NCBI GenBank assembly: GCA_019614645.1
Contig: JABWDB010000047.1
Location: forward strand, 1,860,001 to 1,924,000
From: Stratiolaelaps scimitus
Taxonomy: Eukaryota; Arthropoda; Arachnida; Mesostigmata; Laelapidae
Reading direction: 5' to 3'
DNA: 64,000 nucleotides
Positions 26,901 through 57,500 of the stretch are shown one piece after another (the stretch's first letter is position 1; the number at the start of each line of letters is the position of its first letter). Position numbers and translations under genes: made by a program. The notes below the pieces were generated by a model. That model did not search any database and was not told the DNA's origin. It saw nothing but the letters and a program-made list of their open reading frames with translations.

Positions 26901-28378
26901 TTTAATGGAAAATAATTACCTCAAAACAGAGAAGATATATATATATATATATATATATTAGTGTAAAAAAAAGTGGACGAAGAAGTCGATGACAAATAAC
27001 CGAGGTGTAATTGGAGATCTTTGCTGCTCCGTGAAGCCGCAAGGAGTACGATGCGCATGATGAGATCGTTGCAGTTAACAACGCACCTGATTATCCTCTC
27101 AAATGATTTCTATTTTGTTTTCCTGGTCGATACGCTGCGGCGACCCCTCGAGGGAATCCCTGCCGGCAGTGGTGAAGCGAGCAACGGTTAGTGCTTGATG
27201 ATTTCGGCGGCGAGAGGCCGGGATGGTGACGTTTAGATATTGAGATAAACGACGAGCATCGTGGCTCGCGCCTGATTCCATAGAACATAAATGACAACGT
27301 ATGAATATGAATGCATATAACGCGATATGGAAGCTAGTAAACAAGGGTGTTACGTGTTTTGACAGAAAAAGAAAAATAGAAACGGATTATTATTAATTTT
27401 TTAGAGACATTCGGTGGAGAGAAAAAGCAAACGAAACAAAATTGTACACTGAATAGCTATAGTGTTTCTGTAGATGAACGCGAATGGTGTGATGCATATT
27501 GTGATCAAGTGTTGCTAGGAGGAGGAACAGGAACGCTTCTAATGATATGCATGGAGCTAGTTCGATTCTGTGGTAAGGAAACACAAAAACAAATGTTCGT
27601 TTTGTAATACCGGCTTGTTCGTACCTGTTGGGAGTGGGCGTTCTAATAGTAACGCTTCAGCATTTGCCGCTGTTCGATTAGTTTCAATTTTCCAGTTCGT
27701 CATGTCATATACATCGCCCGTACCCCTCCATTTCCCATTACTGCATGCGACGTGTAGTTTTAAAGCTGTAGAGTGTCTGAGTGGTCAATCATATGATACT
27801 GATGCTCGGAGAGAGGACAAAAAATAGGCAGAAATCCAAATTCGCCCTAGGAAACAACGATTCAACTCGCTGATTGGGCCCATCGTGGCTGTTCTAGCCT
27901 ACGTCAAAATTGACAAAGAGATACATGTAGCGCATATCTGCGTGGCATATAGGGAATATACATGTAGTGCACATGCGTCCGTATGCAGCCTTTTGCTGTA
28001 AATACTTGGTCATTATTATTATTATTTTTTGGCTAGGTTAGGCAGAATTAATTATATATGTATAACTAGCTAAGGTGCACTTAGAACTGAAGCCAATTTA
28101 TATATAACTATTAGGGAGATGCTGATACTTGATATGCGTACTTTATTATATAAATGGGGGAAAATGACCTGATTAGTGGAATGTCAGCGAGCGCGTGATA
28201 ACTGTGAAGGTAAAAATGAAATAATAAAGAAAAGAGAAGGACGAGATATTCGAAATCCCTTATATTTACCGTTTATATCGGATTATACATATATATATTT
28301 TTTGAGCAACACGAGCGTTCTTGTTGTCGACAGTTTGCGACTGTTAGATAGTTCGCTACTTGTCATGGCTTTGATTAC
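26901..28378. other. convergent 3' flank between UGGT and ABCC
   Basis: It holds the UGGT 3' UTR on the plus strand and the ABCC 3' UTR on the minus strand. An (AT)n tract lies at about 26936-26959. The only plus-strand AATAAA I find is at 28223-28228, 1.3 kb from the UGGT stop, so UGGT may use a variant signal nearer its end. No separate gene is recognised. Confidence 0.45.
28142..28147 (-). promoter_or_regulatory. candidate polyadenylation signal of the ABCC gene
   Basis: TTTATT on the plus strand reads AATAAA on the minus strand, about 230 bases past the ABCC stop codon. It is plausible by position, but the region is AT-rich, so chance matches are expected. Confidence 0.35.
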
Positions 28379-46672
<18,294 letters not shown>

Positions 46673-47005
46673 CTGTGGGATTGCGTTCTCAAGCCATTTT
46701 CTGAACGGGCTCGAAAAGTTGAACAACCCTATGGGATATCGCGTTTCCTTCTGAACACTATGCGCACTGTGTTTATATGAGGCGTTTGAAGATTGCGTAA
46801 TCCCACAGCGTGAAGCATTATTTTTTTTCGAAAGCTTTAAGAGCGAAATCGGTGGTGTTGTGTTTCACTTTGAACTCTTTACATGGTATCGCCATGGCGG
46901 GTTACGTAACGGTTTTTTTTAACTCCATGAAGTCGCTCGACTTCCCCAACACTCTGTCGGTTTCGAATTAGTCTATTCTTTTGTTAGAATTCAATTATTA
47001 TTCGA

Positions 47006-47030
47006 ATTATTATTATTATTATTATTATTA
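47006..47030. repeat. (TTA)n microsatellite between ABCC and receptor
   Basis: Trinucleotide ATT repeat in a longer ATT/TTG-rich stretch (46990-47065). The same unit flanks the LINE at 53979-55244. Confidence 0.9.
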
Positions 47031-50000
47031 CTGTTATTGTATTGGTTGTTATTGTTGTTATTGCAACGTTAGAATTGTTCGAATGGTAATTCTATCGGAC
47101 GGTATAAAATGTTCCAAGACGATATATCCACTCAAAGTCGCTTAACTCGTTGTATATTGCACAGTTTAAGTTTTTTGTTTGTTCGGATCGAGCTAGCATC
47201 CGATGGTTCGCATTTGTTTCGACCTATATTTCGAATGAGTGTGCCCATGCAATATTTACCGGCCTTGTTGATGCGGCCTTCGGCGGTTGCCCGGTTAACG
47301 ACACAGTTTCGCGCCTCTCAGAGTCGCCGTCCTGCGAGTTCCATTTTTTATACCTGACTGTCATTCTGAAGGCGAACTATTCTATACGAGTCTTTTTTGT
47401 TTTATAGAAAAAAAACCAACCAACACACGCATTCAAATATGATCTAGAGCCGGCAGAGCCTGGCGACAATCACAAACACAGTCGTGGTCCTATGACTCTA
47501 CACAGCATTACACTGGGACCATCTGTCAACACAATCGGATGGCCGTTGACACTGGCGGCCTGTGTTGTTGTGACGACGGTCCGCTTTCTGGTTACGCAGC
47601 ATAAGTTCACACCGCGTTTGGCCTTGTCTATTGTCCTCTCCGGAGGGCGCTGCTCGCTGGGGAGCCATTCGGGAAAGGATTACCTGTTACAGGTGAACCA
47701 TTCAACCGAGCCGGCTCATTCAACACTCGAGAGATCCATTACGTGTCTTTCTGATAGTAGTAATCGTAGATGATATCCCCAGAAAATGTTGGAATGGACA
47801 GGAGTCAAACGAAATTGCTGATCTCAAATTGCTAGGAGGCGAAGCACAGGGTGACGTGGATGAATTCGTTGGCTCGTAGCCGATTCGTTTTGTCTGATGA
47901 ATCTTTTTTTATTGAAACAAACAAATGGCTGAAATGGGGTGTCTAAAATGTGACAGAATCCCAAGGGAAGCAAACTAAGCTTTGACATCTTCACTTCCAT
48001 CCTAATTTCATCAAATTTCAATGCAAATTTGGCCTCGAATAGGCTTACGTCATTCGGAAATAACCCTGCCGGTGCTTCTTATTGAATTTAACGATACGAC
48101 ACGCAGCTGTTACCGTTGAGCACCGATCCACCATGTGGGAGAGAGAGCCGACGAAATGGCGGTCGGTATTGGTTTTTTTTTAGAGAATGTATCTAAAAAA
48201 TGTCGTTTCTACACTGTTGCTTCTAGGTGGCTTGTTAAGAGTCGAAACAATCTGGCCTGCCATTTTGAGAAGAGGTTTTTGAGAGATCACGATTGTTGAC
48301 CATTATATTGAAAATGCTGTTAATTTATATTGAAAATGTTGTTAATTTACTAAGATTCTCTGGTCCATGCACGAGGTGTGGGCATCTTTTAATAATTTTT
48401 CACGACAACAATATCATGTTGACCAATCCTAAGCGTCCATAGGGTTGATGTCCAATATACCTATTTAATAAACTGACTGAAAGCTATCGCTTCCGTCGCA
48501 TCAAAGTAACCGTCAAATAATCCTATACCTGAGGTATATCACTGAGTTTAGCTTTAAATAAATACGACATCGGTAATATTCCTCGCCAATAGGTGATCCT
48601 CATTGAAACCACCAATGGCAACTTATGTGCTGAGGTGCATCACTTCAGGAGTCTTCCATTTGCTGCAATTGGTGTCGCATACATGATACACATGGTTCAT
48701 CTGATGCAGTGTCAGTCGCATTGGCATTCGAAGCGTATCGAGTGGGCCTTTGCAACTCCGGATATCCGCTGAAACTGCTGAAGCTATATATATATATATA
48801 TATATATATCATATTTGCTATAAGCTAGCTTAAGGGATAGGCGTAGACTGGCAAAAAGATTCCGATTCGCAATATGCCTCTTCTGCGCAAAAGGTCCGCG
48901 ATGCCTACATGCAGCTCTTCCTGGAGACCTTGGTATATATAGATATATATACCTATATATGAAGCAGAACCAGGCGAGGATCCAAATAAGAAAATAGCTA
49001 TATTAATTATTACCGAAAGTAACTTTCTGTTATAATTTATGCTTTCCACTTCCCCAAGAACTGAATCTTGTTAATACGAAGTGCAATTTGGGTACGGATC
49101 AGGTATCGGTAAGGGTCTGACTGTTCGTCCGGAATTGGCACGATGCCTACTTGACCGTGTACGGCTTTGGCGGGCTGGTTCAAATCCAAATGTTGTCGGA
49201 AAAATAACACTTCAAGGGGAGGATGCGGGTACTCAAGTTTTTTTTTAATAATGTAATCTGACTTGATTTATTGATAAACAAAGGGCTAACAATTATAACT
49301 AGGTGTCATTGGGGGTATTAGTAATTATGCCCATAAGTCGGGTGTCTACTGAGGCCATAATGGGTTACAGAAGTTATATGTTGCTAGGTTGATGAGACAA
49401 ACAACAGCCACCTGCAAAACGCTGATTATGTTATAAGTAAATTATCGTGTTAGAATAACCACGATAAATACCCAAACATATTTCACATGTGCTTAAAGTC
49501 GGGTTGAATTATATCATATGTATGTTCGCTTGGCGTATTGTCATGCGGAGTCACAATAAGGAAGTAACACACCTTTGTTTTTGGCTTAAGTAGCCGATGA
49601 TGTTATTACTGGAGAGGAGTATATAATTGAGATGTTTTGTCATTTATTTTATATATGATTGTGGTATATATACTCACCTGTAAAAAGGCAGTCTATTCTA
49701 TATGTATATAATATAAATGTATGATGTATGGTGTATTGTGTCATGAATATAATATGAAGTCACTCCGCGACGAAGACGAGCTGATTAACATAATCTATAG
49801 AACTAAACGTCCGGAGCCCGACGTTCGAAGGCAAACGTGTTAATCAAGATCTTGGAAACACTCCTTTGTCGTGGTTAACACAGAGCCTAGCCTCAAACCC
49901 AGGAGGCTAGTTCCTATTTTTCTCAACTTCAGTTGGGTTACATAGTAAATCTCAGCTGTCCCCTCAATCAGATGCGTATTCGATATAAGGCTAACTCGTG

Positions 50001-51062
50001 AACTTTCGTTTGCCTGTGAATGAATCTGAGGAAAACGCCTAGTCAGTATCACCTACAAAAGACTGAATCATTATATCTAATAATATACATTAATTGTAGT
50101 AAGTGTATAAAAGTCCAGCTTGGCCAATACACCAGTCCAAGTAGCTACACAAGGTTGAGTATCATATATATGAAAAATTCGAGTGCTAGTTCTAGTACAA
50201 TCTTCCACATCAACGATGCATGATTTTTCTTCAACATATTTCTTTTTTATCATTATCACCATTTACCATGTTGGGTGGCGTTGCTCGTTTTGGTAATTCC
50301 AGCACGAACCAGGCGGTATTGAGGCGACAAGGGTTTTCCAAACCTTACCCTGCTCAACGGGGAAAATCGATATGGAAATTATTGTAAATTAAAAAACAGC
50401 GCCACTGAAATGAAACCCCGCAGTTTTTCGCAATAGTCCGACAGTTCGGGACTAATGAAGATTAGTTAGAATGAATTTATTATACATTCGAGATGGTCCT
50501 GGTGAATGCTATGTGTAAATTCGCTATTGGAAACCGCTATCTATTTGATATTGATTTATGAAATGAAATCATCTAGTTCGTATGAACGATCTCCACCGGA
50601 TCACACGAAGAAGTTTTCCCTGCTCGTCTCTAACCACATGAGAGTGATGCCGGCTCAGCGCTACGCGATTCTACGATGTCATATTATGCGCGGGAGAGTG
50701 GAGTCGAGGCCATAAAAGTGGCGATAGGAATTCTACGAAGCACATCTCAGCTATTGGGTCCTAACACTGTTTGGGAATGCTGCACGTGTGCATATATCCC
50801 AAAGAAAGTTGAAACTGACCGAAGAGAGGGAGACGTCATGGGTATGGGGAGAAGTCGTTTGTCTGGCTATACACGAGTTGATATTCATAGTCCGTCAATA
50901 TATCTATACGGGTGGTCTTGTCCGGTGGCGCTGACCCTCGAAGCGTTAGCTGAACACCGACCTCAGTAGAGGTTAGATAAGGGTAGTGATAGGTTAGATA
51001 TAAATGAGCTCGTTCGTTTTCGCCTGGCGTTCGATCGGTCGGCAAAAAGCACAACGGTTTGT

Positions 51063-51288
51063 TCATAGGGAAAATAGAGATTTTATTGTCATCAGCCGTA
51101 GTACGCGTTCAACGTAAACGCCGCCAATGCTGACTACTACCATTATTTCTGGACTGATCTGAGCCTTCTCGAGGACGGGGTTGAGAGATGGCCGGGGACT
51201 CCGCCTCGCGATGCGATGTCCGTGCTCGTCAATCAGTGAGTTCCCTTGAACCGTGTGCATCCTAGCTGCTGCGTCGTCAACTGTGAAA
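51063..51288 (-). other. minus-strand open frame downstream of the receptor (possible orphan terminal exon)
   Basis: A minus-strand frame enters right after an acceptor-like TTTCACAG, passes through VDDAAARM and EHGHRIARRSPRPS, and stops at TGA 51063-51065. AATAAA overlaps its end at 51082-51087. Base composition is more coding-like than the surroundings. The acceptor would need one preceding base to stay in frame, whereas the receptor exon at 51928-52181 ends in phase 0. A simple alternative receptor C-terminus in this frame is therefore excluded. It may be 3' UTR or part of an unseen gene. Confidence 0.2.
51082..51087 (-). promoter_or_regulatory. candidate polyadenylation signal of the glutamate receptor
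   Basis: The minus strand reads AATAAA about 510 bases past the receptor stop at 51595-51597. It would define a 3' UTR of roughly 0.5 kb. Confidence 0.35.
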
Positions 51289-51594
51289 TCTCACCTAAAC
51301 TTTTCATGGATCTTATTACCGGGCAACCTCAATAATATGTCCTCTGGCTCCAATCATTTCGTCGACTTTCATTTCATATCACATAGTCCGCAGACAAAAA
51401 TGCTAACCTTGAAGCATCCCTCTCTCTTTCTCTCTATATCTATCTGTAGATTTTAGTGGCTGCGCAGAAGATTGTAAATCAGTGCCGAGGGCACTTCACG
51501 CCTTTATGCGCTTAGCACAATAAGCAAAACCTATTGCCTCCTCTTCTCCAAATAGATGTAGTACTTTCGTAGTGTACGATTCGTTCTATGTTGG

Positions 51595-54500
51595 TCACAT
51601 CGTAGATGTTTCGTTGGCCGTGGTGGATACTTGGCTAGCCTGCCTTGAATGACCCGATTTTCTGGAGAGGCTGTCGTCCGCCACGGAATTCTCTGCGCTC
51701 TCGGGATTCGGTCGTGAGCCGGTGCATGTCAATACAAGCTTTAGTTCTCGAAGGAACTCAACCATGATGTGGTCCTGCAACACGATGCAAGGGGCAAACA
51801 GGTGTTAGAAAACTATGAAGCTGTATGCCGAAACAACGGAAGTCGGAATCTATCAGTATTACCGACACGATCAAGGTAGACACCAGCATAGTTCTAGCAG
51901 AGAGTGTCTTTTATTGATATCCCTTACCCTTTCACCATATGGTGCTTGCGACGTATCCCACCAGAACTCGAAGATGCCGATCACGGCGCCCACCAGAACC
52001 CCGACGACCAGTGTGAGGAAGACACCTCCGAGGGAGTCCATGCTCATCTCAGCGGAGTCGTCCTTAATTTTTTCGCAAGGCTCGCCTGGCAACTTCCACC
52101 AACTGTCTTTGAGTTCTTGCAGAAGGCCTTTCTCCTGCATGATGATTAAGTAGTGCTCGAGGACATTACGTACACGGGAACCTGCAAAAAAAAGAAGCCA
52201 GTATCCTCAGCATATTCTCAGCACTCTGTCTGGATCACCCATTCAGTCCACGATCCATCAAAATCACTGCAAGAGATGGCCTACAGTATCAAGACCCCAT
52301 ACCTTTATTATTACTTCAGGGAATAATCGATAAACCCAATGAACGAGTTTTTATAGAAAAACCTTTTATCGAAAAGCACCTCAATCCCTCACCCCTCATT
52401 GTACCTGAGATGGAAATGGCATTGGCCCTTTATATCTATGTTATATATTGATCAGCACGCGGCTCGACTAAGGCCTCCTTGAGTCTATCGCCCGCCACCA
52501 GCAAAATGATTACAGATGACTGAATCCTCCGGCCCTCACGGAGTCTCCGAGGTCAATTTCCGAAGAAATAATCGTCTATTACTGCTGTATATTTCGGGTT
52601 CATGCTCTTCGGGACTCGGATGTGCTGACCATGAATGGTTCTTTACGACAGCCAGAAGCCACCATCGTTGGTAGGTGGTGTGCTTTCAGCCAGTACTCTT
52701 TCATTACACATTAGCACTATTTCCTCGCTGAGTGATGGCTGGTTAATTTAATCTAATAACGTAATAAAATGCATATTATATATAATTCCTCAAGATACAT
52801 TTTCTCAGATTCGTTTTGTGCTAATCAGTCCACTGCTCCGAGCATCATCCACTGTCCAGGTCTCTGATTTCCTTTCGGTCAGGCCTTGATTTCCTTTCGG
52901 TCAGGCATGATGTATTCACTACACCTGCCTGACAACAACGAGGTCATTATTATTGATATTATTTGCTGCGTTACGATTTTACCTTGGGGGGTAGCGATGC
53001 CATAGCCCTTGTTGTCTAGCAGGCCTCCTATCCGCGTCAGGTTGCAGTTCCTCTCAGCGAGATAATCGATCGACGTCACCTCCATAAGATAGGCATAGTC
53101 ACCTTTCAGTACCCGCTGGATCCCTTCTTCATTTGTCTGAGGGAAGACGGATGGCTTTTGTGACTCCATGTATGCCCACATACGCTTGTAGACGGTGTTG
53201 TTGCTGTTCTGTTCGGTGGTTGGTAGGCAGCGCCGGGAAGGTGACAGCCGCGGATACAACAGATGACATCGGCGGAATCGAGACAAAACGGGAATAACAA
53301 CGCCTAATCTATTACATTTCACATTAGCGTTGGCATCAAGGTGCCTTCATTGAATTTATTATTTACGCCGTGCGTAGTGTGTGCTGTTGTCGCTGTACGA
53401 AGAACAAAAAGAAACAAACGTCTGTGCAGCTAACTGCCTGTCAGATCGTCGCAATGGTTATTTCGAACACCATTACGAAGTGACGCCTAGGCGTGGGTGC
53501 TTGCTTCAATGTGCTGTGGTTAGCTTTGTGTCTGTCTCCATTTATTGTATTATGGTACCCTTCTAGTAGGGCCTTTGCTTGCCGGACTCAACTCGTTGGG
53601 GAGGAGCCTGCTATGGAAGTTGACGGTATCACAGTACCGGATACATGCAAACACATTATATATATATATGTATGTATTGTAATTCTTGATCAGTTACGGT
53701 GGTGGCATTAGCATTAGGGGGTATGAACCGGTTCTTGCGCGCAATGTAGCATAGCTTACGCTGACATGATCCCGATGTTTATGGAATAAATGGCGAACAT
53801 TCAAGGGGGCCAGGCACATAGAATGGCGCTAAGAACGAGCCGATTGGATCATCTTGGTCGATCACAAACAAACCTAGTTTACTAGAAGTGTCCCTGGTCT
53901 GACATTGTTGAACAGAACAATTTCTGCTGCAATATGGTAGCTAATTATTGTTATTATTATTATTATTATGACTAAGTTGCATGCAAGATCCTTGAGAGCA
54001 TAATTTGCAAGTCTGTATATGAAAATGCCAACAAGCAAGGCCTAATATCCAACGCCCAATTCGCCTACCGCCCAGGAAGGAGTACGACTCTGCAACTTCT
54101 AGAAACGCAGTTCGATTGGGCAAGGGATGTCAATAGATCAAATCGTTTCGACGTTGTTTATTTCGACTTCAAGTCAGCCTTCGAACGGGTGACTCACTCG
54201 AAACTCCTCAAGATCCTGCCCTTCTTCGGAGTTGGTGATCTTCTCGTAAAATGGATAAAAGACTTCCTTCGTGATAGGACCTTCAGGGTGCGGGTGAACA
54301 GCAAATACTCCAATACTGCGTGAGTGACGTCCGGCTGTCCTCAGGGAACGATACTAGGTCCTCTGATGTATATAATGTACATAAATTCCATAATGTATAT
54401 ATTACCGCAATCCATATCCGTTAAGATATATGCAGATGACGTAAAAATTTATTCTAAAGTTGACACGGACCATGAGAGGGCACAACTTCAAAATGCCCTA

Positions 54501-57500
54501 GATCAGTTCCTGGAATGGACCTTGGGCCTTGATCTAAAACTATCAATTGAAAAATGTGCAGTACTACACTTTGGTCACGGAAATCCCAAACATGTGTATA
54601 GAATTGGTGGACATCCTCTGCGCTCTGCCGAAACAATGCGCGACTTAGGAGTAATTACCTCAACCACATTGAAATATACTGATCATGTTACGGATGTTGT
54701 GCTTCGTGCAACGCGCCGTGCGAACTGGATATTACGTTCTTTCGTAGTGAACGACCCGGCCCTATTTGTTAAACTTTTTAAGATTTATGTTGAACCCATT
54801 ATGACGTATGCAGCGCCAGTATGGTACCCAGGATTAAAACTGGACAAAGAGAGGCTGCAAAAAGTGGGGGATAAATTCGTGAAACGCGTCGCTTTTAAAT
54901 GTCAATGTACGAGGGAGGAAGTGAATATAATGCCAATATTGGCTAAATTTGACAATATAGATAAGCGCACATATATTTGTATTGGTAAACATCTTCCCAT
55001 GCTAATGAGTGCAATGTTTGATGTGACTGTGACGGCTACCAGAGCTGGTATAAATGTCTTACCTAAATTCATAGCTAAGAAACAATGTGTAAATGACTTA
55101 TTTCCTTGGAGAGTGTCTCGAGCCCTACGTGATGGGTAGCTTTTTCAAACATATGACCTCTTCTTGGCAAACACATAGCGGCTAACTCAGATATTGTTAA
55201 ACCTAACCTTTGAAATAAAGCGTTATTATTATTATTATTATTAAGTTACGATGATTATCAATTCTGTGAAACGCTGAAATATGAACATAGACAGGCCTGT
55301 TGGAATACGGTACCTGGAAAAATCTCTTTGTGGATCCGCCTTCCTTGGCACCGTATGAGATAGTTGTCTGTTTCGCCAGGTCGTTGGCGTTCTCAATTGG
55401 TGAGCTCATACGAGCTGCTGTGAGAAAAGCGGCTAAGTTGGCGGTATAGGACGAGATCAAAATCAGACAGAAGAAGTACCATAGGGAAGCCATTGTACGC
55501 GTAGATACAGCCCTATTGAGAAAAGGTAACAGGGAATTAGTGGGCTCGGGACAAGAAACAGTAAACAGAACGAATTGACCGAGACGAGACTTTCTCCTCG
55601 CGCCAATGTGGTGCTTTAGGTTTAAGGAGATAAATTATGCAATACAGTTCATGGCGCAACAGGTCAACGCTTGTATCATCCTTCAGTTGGACTGAAATTT
55701 TACTGATATGCCTGAAAAGGTTAGGGATACAGGGTTGAAAAAATGCTCCGCCTGAAACGGCCTTAACATATGAGTGTGACGTTTCGCCATTGAACCAACC
55801 TGGGCACGAGGTCCGAACCCTGTTGCATGATGCTGCCCATAGTGAACCAGAAGCAGTTATTGAGAGTTCCGAACTGATTCTCCGGCTCGGAGTCGGGATC
55901 ACACGGATGCGAGGGAACCCATTCATATGGTGTGAAACGTCCCAGCACGTAGATGGCTAGTGTAGTCAATATGTATACGGTAAGCGTGTAAAACCAGACG
56001 ACAACTGAGAACGGATGAAGGAATGAGAACAGTGATGGTGGCTGCATCTCTGGGGTCCGGAGCAGAATTGAGATGCCGGTGTTCATGAACGGCGTCGTAA
56101 AGTCCACAACCTCCTCCCGTTCCGCGGTCGTCGTCAGATCCACGATGGCAATATCGGCTTTCTGTAAATTACAGGAAAAGGGCGTCAAACGGCAGAAGCA
56201 AACGGGATAATGCAATTAGGACAAAACAGTGAGCCTTCATCAATTAAATTCAATCAAAGAATACCTTAATTTGAGTAAACGGGCTGGTTGTTAATAATTG
56301 TAACTGGTTACACAGGGCCACAGGAATATAAAAATGATAATAATCGATTACTGGTGTCATTCCGCTGACGCTTTTTCCCCCTCGTATTTCAACATTTATC
56401 GCGTTAGCGAGGTTAATTAAATTAATCAATCAAGCTTGCTTCTATATGTTTGAGATCTGCGTATACGTTTGTGATGACATATCCAATTGTAGAAACGTTG
56501 ATAAAGTTATTTGAGTTTCCTAACAGCAGCACTATAATACATTCATCGATATGTTATATATAACAGGTAAGATGAAACAAATTGTTATGACACTTCATAA
56601 GTATCCCGCTCCACAATGTGGATCAATCTTACGTCTAATGATACTGATGCACATTTGTCGTAGTTTAGCCATCTATTGTCCACATTTATTTTAAAAATAC
56701 ATTCTAAACAGTCACCGGTTACGCTGCTACGACATATAGAAATGGTTTCCTATGTTTAAGGTTTATCGAAATACAATGTAATGTGTTGCAGATGGTCCCA
56801 CATTTTGAGAACACATATATATATATATATATAGTATTTAAGAAGTAATAGCAATAAACACCGATTGAACTTCGAGTTGCGAGAATGAACATCGGGGCAA
56901 ACAACTTACGTGTTTCATGAGGTCGCCAATCATTCCATTCCAAACACCGCCGCCAACGTGTCCACCGTAGGCTCCATCCGCGGCGATGTAGAATTCGGGC
57001 GTAAAGTTGGCTCTTTCAGCCAACATTCTGATAAGGTCAATCGCATAACCGTAGAAGCGGTCCTGACCAGTAAGCGAGTTGTTGATGATGGTATACGGTT
57101 CGTTCTAGTACAAAGGTCGGCGATGACGACAGACGTAAAACCACAGAACTACTAGTTACAACCAAACACCCATTTTTATGAAGTCATGTGACATTTTCCA
57201 GGAAGGTAAATCACATGTAAATTGTTATAATATCTACGTATGAATAGGACGATCTACGTATAAATGGTTGAAGCCATTCCTTTTTCGACAGGGCAGCGTA
57301 GTCGACGCAAGACGGATAAAGCAAAAAAAAGTGTTTTGCATATGTAGATGACTAATTCGTCTTCGCCTCCCCGATCGGTCGTTTTTGTTTCTGATTGTGA
57401 AAGGTTTTATTTCTGCTTCAGCTTACCGGCACCGTCACGACCTTGAGAGTCATTCCGCTGACAGAGAATTCCACCTCTTTCACAGCTTCGTCACCCTTCG

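Larger units (their letters stand above)
46673..51594. other. interval between ABCC and the glutamate receptor
   Basis: It should contain the ABCC 5' exons (TMD0, start codon, promoter) if they lie nearby, but I could not recognise them on the minus strand. Contents seen: (TTA)n at 47006-47030, an (AT)n tract at about 48786-48809, a box B-like GGTTCAAATCC near 49180, and frames at 47492-47773 (plus) and 48825-49049 (minus) without recognisable domains. A minus-strand frame at 51063-51290 is treated separately. Confidence 0.35.
51928..57104 (-). other. receptor ligand-binding core, pore and transmembrane segments
   Basis: S1 begins at NEPYTIIN (57104), with [13 protein letters not shown] and [11 protein letters not shown]. 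Exon 55800-56161 holds [20 protein letters not shown], where Arg of AERE (56117-56119) is the ligand carboxylate-binding arginine. It also holds M1 ([18 protein letters not shown]) and the pore helix ending in MQQGSD. The Q/R-site position is a genomic CAA glutamine (55823-55825). M3 carries [11 protein letters not shown] (exon 55314-55512). S2 has GGSTKRFF and [10 protein letters not shown], whose Glu should bind the ligand amine, and [22 protein letters not shown]4 is [20 protein letters not shown]. The usual PLT/PLA proline of S1 is replaced by Asp (VDLT). Confidence 0.92.
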
